Made by a program: the position numbers and the translations under genes
Source: Okapia johnstoni
Taxonomy: Eukaryota; Chordata; Mammalia; Artiodactyla; Giraffidae
Direction of reading: 5' to 3'
DNA length: 64,000 nucleotides
NCBI GenBank assembly: GCA_024291935.2
Contig: CM044320.1
Coordinates: 54,440,001-54,504,000, forward strand
Shown: positions 34,919 through 44,100 of the stretch, piece by piece
Position numbering within the stretch: position 1 is the stretch's first letter
Layout: every line of letters starts with the position of its first letter
Notes under the pieces: model-generated
Seen by the model: the letters and a program-made list of their open reading frames with translations, nothing else
Databases searched by the model: none
Told to the model about the DNA's origin: nothing

Positions 34919-36478
34919 AAAAGAATGATAACTCTTAATCATACCCTGTTTTTAGACTCATGGGAGTTCAAATGATTTTGCTTTGAGTAATACCTGGATG
35001 CCACCCCACTTTAGATGGCCAAGGAAAGGGTTGGGAGGGACAAGCCAATCTCTTTCGACACCTCCTACACACCTTGGCCTTGGCCCAGGGTTCCAGTCCC
35101 AGCTCCATCTCACCCCAGCCCGACAGCCAGGTGGATCCTCAGCACTCTGCTCTCTTTTTACCTGTTCCTTTCCCTACTCCTGGGGCCCCCAGCGCCTGAC
35201 CTCTGGCCCCTCATTCTCTCTTGCCGGACTCCTGTGCCAACCTCCTCCCAGCCCATGTCACTGTTACCAAAGGGGTCAATCAGATGCCTGCCGGTGACTG
35301 GGCAGGTTGGGCAGCTCCAGCCTAAGGCCTCCTCATGCATCTCCTGGGGCAGGAGCTCCCTGATGTGTGGTTCCAGCTCCAGGACCTGCCCAGGGGGCAG
35401 AGGTCTCCACCTGAGAGTTGACAAAACTATGGTTTCTTCTGGGAGGGAGCAGATCAGAATCTGGGAGAAAGGAGAAAGAAGCAATGTGGGCCAACTGGTT
35501 AGCTCGAATTTCTGTTCCTTGGGGCTGGGTCAGCTCATCCACCAGGGCTTAGTCCCCAAAGAAGCAGACTCTGTGCTCACACCCCTCCTTTTCTCGGGCC
35601 TGCAACTGGAATAGTGGTGCCTCCTGCCAGCATGGTTGGGCCACAGGACCAGCCTGGGCCTACCGCCCCCAGCAGGACCCCACCACTTGGCCCTGGAAAA
35701 GCAGAAATAGGAAAGAAAGACAGGAAGAGGTAGGCAGGCCCAGAGAGACCAAGAGTGAAAGTGGAAAGAGGGTGCACCCCAGGACAGGGAGGGCTCGGCC
35801 TGCCCTGAGAGGTAGTGGGGAGCGGAGAGAGGAAGGGGCACGGGAGGAAGATGTGACTCCAAGTGATACTCAGGGTTCCCCACTTGTATCCCACCCTCCT
35901 CCACCCTCAACCCTCCAAAAGCGAATTTCCCTCCTCCCAGCCTCCTACTTCTCTCAGAGTGCCTTGGGGTCAAAGAGGTTAACACAGCTGATCCAGGGAG
36001 GATAATGATAGTTTAGAATGTGGTAAGGGAGAGGATGGTAATTACACAGTGAGCTTCTCTCGGAGGGCTTCAGGGTATGTGGGCAGGGACCGGGGAGGAT
36101 CCATTCTACCAGCAGACTCTCCCCAGCCCAGAATAGCCTCCTCACACCACATCCCCAGAGGCTCCTGCTGGGAAGGCCAGGAGGGGAAGTCCCTCCCCAC
36201 TAGGGAATCCCCCTCCCCAGCTGCTTCTCTATGGCCTAGCCCTCCCCCTCCTTGGAAAGACCTGCAGTGCCAGGGAATGAGTCCACCGACCCTAGAATTA
36301 GGGCCTTTGGGAGGAAGAAGCAAGAAGAAGCGGGGCGTCAGGGGTCATGAGTTACTGCCCACTAAACCCAGCTCTGATGGACAAGGCAGTTTGGGTGTGC
36401 GGTGGCCTGCACGGTAGCTGTGCCCCTTTACCCTTAGAGTGGCTCCCCCCACGTCCCTACACCCCGCTTCCACCTCTC

Positions 36479-36520
36479 CCCCCCCACCCCGCCCCCGCCC
36501 CCGCCCCCGCCCCCGCCCCG
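36479..36520. repeat. (CCGCCC)n GC-box array
   Basis: Five to six copies of ccgccc in tandem form consecutive Sp1-type GC boxes within a C-rich run. It lies between the INPP1-like remnant and GDF11. Confidence 0.85.
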
Positions 36521-36796
36521 TGCTGGAGTCTGCAACTCTGAGAGTGGGCCAGGTGCCTCTGGCCTAGAGCCCTGCTGACCTGGCTCCCAGGATTTACAGC
36601 TCCTTTTCCTGAGGATGCAACATAAGGGCCCCGCTACACAAGGCTACACAATCACCTCTTTCCTCCAGCACCTCCTGAAACCTCATCTCTGCTTCTCTCC
36701 CGGCAGTTTACAACCTTCAAAGCTCAATGCCTCCCGGTGGGCTCCAACCACGTTTGCTATGAACCAGTCAGGACCTTAAAGGAGGCGGGACTGAAG

Positions 36797-36855
36797 GTTG
36801 CCTGGGTAACACCGGGAGGGGGCACCCTCGGCAGGAAGACAGTTGCCTGGGAGAC
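36797..36855. promoter_or_regulatory. RFX X-box-like motif pair
   Basis: GTTGCCTGGGTAAC at 36797-36810 fits the palindromic RFX X-box. A second, imperfect copy GTTGCCTGGGAGAC lies at 36842-36855. GC boxes (ggcggga, gggcggga) flank both. The site lies 1.1 kb upstream, on the minus strand, of the first INPP1-like block. Confidence 0.4.
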
Positions 36856-37554
36856 CAGGGCAGTGGGCGGGACCACAAACCCTGGTTAGCTAGTGTTGTG
36901 GTGAGGAAAGAGCTAAATGTCCACATCTCTCCTAACTCCTTTGCCGTAAAGCCAGTAGCGTTCCTTCCTCAGGACTGGGTCTAGAACAGCCGGAAATCTG
37001 AAGTTCCTGAAAGAGAACTCCCGGGGGTTACCTGCAACCCAAGGGAACCCAACCCAACATTCCCAAGCTTGAGGGAACTCAAGGAAAGAGGCAAGATATA
37101 GGAGAGGGTGGAGAGAGGAGCAAGCCTTAATCCATTATGATATAGAACTTCTCAGACTAGAAATCTGAAGTGAAAAATACGCCAAGTATGGGGGAAGAAA
37201 AAAGGTCCGTTTTAGTCCCACTTCCAAGAAGCAGAAATTCCAGATTCCACCACCAGATGGAAGTCTTGCACACTCATTGGATTAAATGCAGTCCTGGAAT
37301 CCGCGGGAGGAAGCCAGGAAGCAGAAATCCTTTCTATGTCGCAAATTCTCAACTCTTGCTCTCTAGTATTTGGCAGATACTCATAACTCCTTCTGGCCAT
37401 ACATATACAGTTTTCTTTCCCTAACGGGACTCTCACCAGAGCCAGCGAGCAGAATTCATTCATTCTTTATTCAAAGTCACTAAAGAATTCTTTGAAAAAA
37501 GTTCTGGCTTTCTTGGATCTCACAGTGTGAGACTGATAAGTTGGGTGATAGTAA

Positions 37555-37745
37555 TGACTAATTATCTCATTTAGAACTGGGTGTCAGGCAGTTAATCTTC
37601 ATAACCTTATAAAATAGGTCCAGTATTGTCATCTCCACCTTACAGATAAGGAATCTGAGGCATCGAGTCAAGTTCACACAGCCAGAAAAGCGGGAAGAGC
37701 TGCGTCTTAAACCCATGCAGCCTCAGTTTGAGTCTAGAAGCAATG
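37555..37745 (+). repeat. MIR SINE
   Basis: MIR-like phrases are gtgtcaggcagttaatcttc, ccttacagataaggaatctg and cacacagccagaaaagcggg, in diverged sequence. Confidence 0.75.
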
Positions 37746-38247
37746 TGAGTAAGCCCCACGACACACAAGACGCAGATATAGCTAGGAGAAGCATCTACTG
37801 CACACTTGGGAGTCAGGAACAGACTCCTGAAAGACATATCCAAAATCTCATCTATACTGAGACCTGAAGAAAGAGTAAATTGAGGGGAGGGAGAGAGGGA
37901 ATGGAGGTAGGAGGGGGAAGTTGTTCCAAGAAGAGGAAACACTTGTGTTAAGATACTGTAGAGATGATCAAGAGATAGAGGGCAAAGGCTACATCCAGGT
38001 TTCTGACCTAGATGATTGTCATTCACTAAAATGAAATAGCAGAATGGGAGCGCAATTCAGGGGAGAGACGTTCTTTGTTTACCATATTTCATCCATGATT
38101 GAGGGTGTTTCTAAATGGCAATATTAAGGAGGCATCTGGTCTGGAGTTTTGGCCAAGATTGTTTACCTAGTGTCCTATCTACTCTATATGCTCCCTGAAA
38201 AGGAAGGCTAAGTTTTTCTATTGTTGTTTGGTTGGGTTTTCTTTTTG

Positions 38248-38550
38248 TTGCTGTTCCTTTTTTTTTGGCTGTACTGGGTCTTTGTTGCTGCACCGTACAA
38301 GGCTTTCTCAAGTCACAGAGAGCAGGGTGAAGCTACTCTCTAGTTGTGGTGCAAGAGCTGAGCTTCTCATTGCGGTTGCTTATCTTGTTGTCTAGCACAG
38401 GCTTCAGAGCATGAGGCTCAGTAGTTGTGGCGCAAGGGCTTAGTTGCTCAGCAGGGTGTGGCATCTTCCTGGCCCGGGATCGAACTCAGAACTCATGTCC
38501 CTTGCATTTGTAGGTGGATTATTAACCACTGGACCACCAGGGAAACCCGG
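38248..38550 (-). mobile_element. CHR-type SINE, long form (antisense)
   Basis: A T-rich start is followed by repeated ctctagttgtggtgcaagag and gtagttgtggcgcaagggct phrases. The reversed tRNA head gggatcgaactcagaactca to ggaccaccagggaaacccgg closes the element. Confidence 0.9.
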
Positions 38551-39300
38551 GAATAAGTCTTCTTTTTCTTTGCATCTCCTAGACCTGCCACTAGTTACAT
38601 GTTCAGTAGGGAAGTAAAAACTGGGCCACTTCCTCTGAGGAAGAGAGGTGACACCACCTCTGCTCTCAAGGAGTTTTGAATTTTGCTGAGGAAATGACAT
38701 CAGAAAAACCTTTTGGAGAACAGGATAGGCTAACGTATGGGAAGAAGGTAATCACCGCTCTGGAAAATCAGAAAGTAGAGCAAAGAACCATGAAAAAGGA
38801 GCCTGTGAAAGCCCTTACTGACTGACTGCTGTGTAATCCTCACAACCAGTGAGGGCAGGCAAGGCGATCCTTTTTTATAGAGGAAGAAAGGATGAAAAGT
38901 TGAGATGCTCATGTCTTGGAAGGAACCAGCTGTCTAAGGTTTTTGTTTTGTTTGTTTTCCACTCTGCTGCAGTCTTAGTTCCTGTTCTCCACAGAAGAGA
39001 TCATCTCTTCAAAGCTCCCTACCTTGGTCCTCCTCATCCCTACCCAACCTCCTTTCTTTATACCTGTGCCCCCAGTTTCCCCCTGCCTCATTCCACCCCA
39101 GTTCCCAAGCCCAACTCTGTCCTTACACCCAGGGCTCCATCTAGTCCAAAGAGGAAACCGGTGTCCCTCTGTTCTGCCTGAGAAGCCCACTAATGTCCAC
39201 CCACTTATTAAATAAATATTACGTGTGCCAGGAAACCAGAGCTGATTTGATCCCCTCAAGTATTTTCAGTCTATTGGTTGTCTATTGACCTCTAGGGCTT

Positions 39301-39446
39301 CATTAATTTTTTTTTGTATGAAGTTTATTATTGGAGACATACTACAACAACAAGTGGGAGAGCACACAGAGAAACAATTTGTTTAGTTAAGAGAGAAGCA
39401 AGGCAGAGAGAAAGGATGTGGGCATCCTCCCTAGTGAGGAGGACCC
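39301..39446 (-). mobile_element. Retroposed transcript end with 14-bp target duplication
   Basis: The 14 bases gacctctagggctt occur at 39287-39300 and again at 39447-39460. Between them lies about 146 bp. Read on the minus strand it ends ccaataataaacttcataca followed by an A run, so it has a polyadenylation signal and tail. The source is not recognised; an LTR-driven or cellular transcript 3' end is possible. Confidence 0.75.
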
Positions 39447-40599
39447 GACCTCTAGGGCTTTAGACTCAATAAATCATCCTGGAGAAACTGAGAGTCTGGG
39501 AAGAGGTATCCAAAACCAGAAAAAATTAAGCACTTCAGGAGCACTGTAGTAGCTTGGCGATCTTCTACTCTGCCCTCTGGCTGTATCCAGGGTTACACCT
39601 GAAGACTAGGGCTGGTCCTACATCTGGATTTCTACCCTGGGGACTTCACTTTCTCCAACTGAGGCCTCTGAAGCCAGATGTCTTTCTCATCCTCGTGCCT
39701 ACAACTACAAGCCCCTTCTGAGACTTCTGAGCCCTGCCAGACCCAAAACTACACCGGGAATCCAGAGATCCAGATTGCTCTGCAAGCACAGTGGTCTCTG
39801 GCCCTGCTTCCTCTCACTCCTCCCCCAGTGGTCCCCAGTCCCTGCCTTTTCCAGCCTACTGACTCCTTTATCCCTGAATCAAGCCTCAATTTCACATTCA
39901 CATTCTTCCTGGCTCCAAGTCTTCCTCTGGTCTCAGGACTTTCCACCACCTCTCCACCTTCTCAGGTTGGCCCTAGTCGCTTTTGCTCCTAGCCTCCCTT
40001 GCTAACCTCCATGTCCAGTTCTCCCATCTAGTGATCCCCCTGCGGAGACCAGCCTGAAGCTTCTCTCCAGGCCCCCTTCTGGTCCTGGGGTCCTTCTCAT
40101 AGCTGGGGCTCCTCTGGACTCAAATTCTCCACCTCCTCCCCCTGAACTCCGAGTGCTCCCACCAGCGCTGACTCTCATTGCTGGGCTGTCTGTCTTCCCA
40201 TCTCTGCTTTCCCCTGATCCTCTGTGTCTGCCTCCTCTGTGGGGCTCTCTTGATATCTCCTAGTCTCTGCCCCCGCCTTCCTCCTCCAGATTTCATTCCC
40301 TCTCTCATTCCGGGGCTTCTGGTCCTGCTCCCGTGTCTGTGCACCCCTGAATTCCTGTGGTCTGGATCTGCCCCCTGTCTAGCCATACCCCGTCTCCTCC
40401 CTGGTGTCTCTCTCCCCTATCTTCTCTGACTCCCCTCACTCGAAGTCCTCCACTCGTTTTGCCTGTCACTTTCCTTCTCCATCTCTGTCTCTCTAGTTAC
40501 CAAAGTCTCTCCTCCCAGTGTCTTCCCGCCCCCGCCACCCTCCTACCCCTGCCTTTGTCTCTCTCATCTCTTCCTCCTGCTCTTTCTATCTCTGTGCCC

Positions 40600-41063
40600 C
40601 TGATCGGTGTCTGCTCCCCCTTTATCTCTCGGGATCCCCTCGGCCTCTCTGCCTCTCTCCCTTCCTCTCCCTCTCCCTAGGATCTCTGTCTCGGCCTCTC
40701 CCTGAGTCCTCGCTCCCTCCCTCTCTTTTCCTCGGCTCTCTCCGGCTCCCTCTCTCGCCTCGGATGACAGCGCTGCCTCTTTTGTTGGCTCCGCAGCCAA
40801 TCGCGGCCGCTGACGACACGGGGGCCGGGGCTATAAAGGGCCTGGCCCGGGCTCGGGCCCCCCCAGCCGCCCGCCCCGGCCGCCCGCCCGCCCCGCCCGC
40901 CCGCCCGCCGCCCCCCCCCGCCCCCCGGCCCCCCCTCGGCCGGGCAGCCCCCAATCCCCGCGCCGCCCAGACCCCCTCCTCCTCCCTCCCTCCTCCCTCC
41001 GCCCCCTCCCCGCGGGACTCCGGCGTCCCCGCCCCCCAGTCCTCCCTCCCCCCCCCCTCCAGC
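40600..41063 (+). promoter_or_regulatory. GDF11 promoter and 5' UTR (CCAAT + TATA, CpG island)
   Basis: A CCAAT box at 40797-40801 and TATAAAG at 40832-40838 stand 31 bases apart in a CpG-rich region, giving an expected start near 40862. The roughly 200-base 5' UTR is very C-rich and ends at the ATG at 41064. Confidence 0.78.
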
Positions 41064-41147
41064 ATGGTGCTCGCGGCCCCGCTGCTGCTGGGCTTCCTGC
41101 TCCTCGCCCTGGAGCTGCGGCCCCGGGGGGAGGCGGCCGAGGGCCCC

Positions 41148-41187
<40 letters not shown>

Positions 41188-44100
41188 GGGGCCGGGGGGG
41201 AGCGCTCGAGCCGGCCAGCCCCGTCCGTGGCGCCCGAGCCCGACGGCTGCCCCGTGTGCGTGTGGCGGCAGCACAGCCGCGAGCTGCGCCTGGAGAGCAT
41301 CAAGTCGCAGATCTTGAGCAAACTGCGGCTCAAGGAGGCGCCCAACATCAGCCGCGAGGTGGTGAAGCAGCTGCTGCCCAAGGCGCCGCCGCTGCAGCAG
41401 ATCCTGGACCTGCACGACTTCCAGGGCGACGCGCTGCAGCCCGAGGACTTCCTGGAGGAGGACGAGTACCACGCCACCACCGAGACTGTCATTAGCATGG
41501 CCCAGGAGAGTAAGTGGGCGGCGGGGTAGGAGCGGTGGGGTGCTGGCTCCCGCTCCGGCTCCGAGAAAGTGAGCGCCTCCGGCTCCGAAGCGGGGCGCTC
41601 CCGGTTGCTCCAGCCGGAAAGCCTTTTCTGCGAAAACTTGATGGATTGGGGGGCGGGGGCTGCTCCACAAGTTTTCCGAGCTGTGGAGATGGGCTGCGGA
41701 ATTGTGTGCCCGCCCCGCTCTCGGAGGTGAGGGGGCAAACGGAAAGGGTTGCGAGATACCGCCTCCCACCCGTGTTGTGGGGATTCTGCAGCGGAGGGGA
41801 AGGGGCAGCAACTCATCCTGAAGGGTCCTGGTGGAGAGGCTGGAGAACAGAATCGGGAGGCTCCGGGACCCGCGCAGTCCCAGCCTGGCTGCCGTGCTCT
41901 CCGCCTCTCAATGGACCTGGCACCGACTCACCACCCCGTACACCTGGGGCTTTGCAACGCGCCCCTCGGGCTGCCGAAAACCTAGGGCTTCTTTCCGCCT
42001 CCCAGGAACGAGATCCCGAGCCCTGTATCTCGGCCAGGGCTTAGCAGGCACCCAGCCGGCACCCATTCCGCCGGGAGCCCTTCTGACACCGGCTCTCCCG
42101 AGGGGCCGGGAAAGCCGTGCCTTCTTGGTACTAACAGAGCTCAGAGAACTCAACTCCATGGCGCTGGGGCTAAGAGCACCCATTTGGCAACTCAGACCTT
42201 AATGTTCTATCTCATACTCACCCTCCCCTAGCCGCAACCAGGCTTGAGGAGCGAGAGGAAGACTCAGGGAGGAAAAAAAATTGGTAGGAGGGAGGGGGAA
42301 CCCAGGCATCCTAGTCCCTGGCCAAAAGTAAGATGAACATGTTAATAGACTTGAGATGCTTTGAAATTTTATGGCCTGGAAAATCCAGGCCAACATTGCC
42401 CCCCCCCCCCCCCCCCCACTCCCCGCAACCCCCCAGCTTTCCCTAAAGTCAAATGAGCCCTTTCCCCCTCCCCGCACTGAGGTGTTCCCCCCCACCCACC
42501 CCACCCCCAGCAACTCCAGGGAACCAGATCCCCTCATTCCCTTGTGGTTTGGCAAAGTCGCCCCTCTCCCCACCAACTGTTTGGTTTTATGGCTCTGAAC
42601 AGAAGAGGGGGAGACTGGTTTATTGGCAAATGGGTCATAAAAAGCTGAGGGCTAAGGGGAGTCCTAGCGGCCCACCCCCAAGGGAGAGGCACAGGAACCC
42701 AGGTGTGCCTCTGGGAGGCTGAGTGCCCGACACTGCCGCCAGTTTTTCTGTGACCCTAACTCCACAGTACTTGGTCAGGGCTGTAAAGAAAAACACACTC
42801 AAAGGACTAGGAAACTATCCTGGGGTCGGGGGTGGGAAGGTCTAGGATCTGGTCTTGGTTCCTTAGTCTCCCTTCTGTTCTTAAGGTTCTGCTTTTATAC
42901 AAGCGATGGTCAGACTGACTGAGAGCAGAGATGGGGGTTAGAAATCAAGTTAGAAACAGAGTGGTCGAGGAATTCTGAAGAAGAGTTTGCTGGAAGAAGA
43001 TGAAGGGTACGGAGGAAAGAGATACTTTGGTCTATGTGGTGCGGGTGTGTGAGAGATGGAGCTGTAGACTTTCCCTTGCTCATTCTACCCTTAGCATCTC
43101 TTAACCTATAGGCCGGAGCCCAGAGATCGCTCTGGTGGTTGGGATGCAGGAAATGAACAGATGCTGCACGCACAGTTTGGGAAATGCAGGTTAGACTCAC
43201 GGGGTGGGCAGAAGGGGGGAGGACACCAGCAGGTGGGGTTCCACCTCGGCTTCTACCCTCCTGCAACCCCAGGACTTGGCTAACTAGGGAACTGGGTCTC
43301 CAGCCAGGTATTGTACGTCCCCTTTAAGAGACAAGCTGAGCTCTTAAGAGAGGGAGGGGGAGCCAAGGGGCGGGGAGGGAGAGAGGGGAAAAGGAAAAAG
43401 AGACTTTTATAGTCTAATCCCCAGGGACCCGCTTTAATAAGAGACTTGTGCTCTGCTAATCGGGGGAGGTGTTTGTCAGCAGAGATGGCCTCCGCTCCCC
43501 TCCCCCTCCCTCCCCTCCCCCAGCCCTCTACCCTGGACCCCACCCCCCACCTCTCCTAGGCTGCACTGCCTGCCCTAGTTCCCTCCACCCTCTCAGGCTC
43601 TCCCACCCCAGCTTCCATCCTGGGAACCCAGCCCCCTTGCCCTTCAGGGAGCCAAGCCCAGCCCCTCAGTTTCTCTCTCTCCTCTCTACACCCAGAGGCC
43701 CCTGGCCTCTCTGTCCAACCTCCTGCCCCTAGGCTTTCCATCGAGGGTAAGGAAAGTGTGTTTGGTGTTTGGGAGTGGGGGGTATGGGAAGAGGAGGAGG
43801 TGGTGAGCAGGGAGGGGGTTGGGCTTTTGCTGAAAATAGTGCAGTGACCTCTCTCCAGACCAGAGCCGCCTACTAAACCTGACCTGCTGCCTGCCACCAA
43901 CCCGATCAATCCAACACAGATGTGGCTCCTTCCCCTCCCCTTGAGAGCTGGTCTGTGTGTACATTGGGGACTCTCTCAAGCCCCTGGTTTCCTCTGTGAC
44001 TCTACCTGTTTCTTTGTTCCTCCCCCTGTATTCTTCTATCCTTTCTCCTTACCCCACTAGTCTTAGCTGCCTACCTCCTTTCAGCTTCCTAACCCCCATT

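Larger units (their letters stand above)
32541..35692 (-). pseudogene. INPP1-like (inositol polyphosphate 1-phosphatase) remnant
   Basis: Three minus-strand blocks resemble INPP1, a Mg-dependent inositol phosphatase, in order. Block A (35692 to about 35520, after a ttttccag acceptor) reads PCWQEAPLFQLQAREKEG, like INPP1 CRQQEALFQLLIEEKKEG, but has a TAG at 35662-35660 and a TAA at 35551-35549. Block B (35460-35268) follows a strong acceptor, reads LICSLPEETIVLS (INPP1 RLCSTEEETAELLS) and ends HLIDPFG at a GTAACA donor, where INPP1 has WVDPIDST. Block C (32793-32541, ending TGA) reads ALGTGCKLLCVALGLGDAYV then TTLAWDTCGPHALLLAL. This aligns with INPP1 GAGYKSLCV then TFKWDSCAAHAIL, followed by SPPQLTHH against DLPQLVYH. 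The middle exons are not recognised; BovB and L1 copies fill that gap. The preserved exon borders argue against a processed copy. The stops and the lost DPIDST metal site argue for a dead gene. Homology was judged by eye from the known family sequence. Confidence 0.68.
35980..40590. other. Region upstream of GDF11 without recognised exons
   Basis: Besides the GC-box array, X-box pair, MIR, CHR SINE and retroposed insert listed separately, the stretch shows no recognised coding exon. From about 39650 it becomes a C/T-rich tract running into the GDF11 promoter. Confidence 0.6.

Noticed and set aside
35268..35460. INPP1-like block B as a functional enzyme exon
   Set aside because: The motif at the expected DPIDST metal site reads DPFG, and block A upstream contains in-frame stops.
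32541..35692. INPP1-like remnant as a processed retrocopy
   Set aside because: The similar blocks are separated by non-coding DNA and bordered by splice-like sites, and there is no poly(A) tail or flanking duplication.
40677..41816. A 379-codon minus-strand open frame across GDF11 exon 1
   Set aside because: It is a shadow in very GC-rich DNA; its translation is low complexity (Arg/Gly-rich) and antisense to conserved GDF11 codons and promoter.
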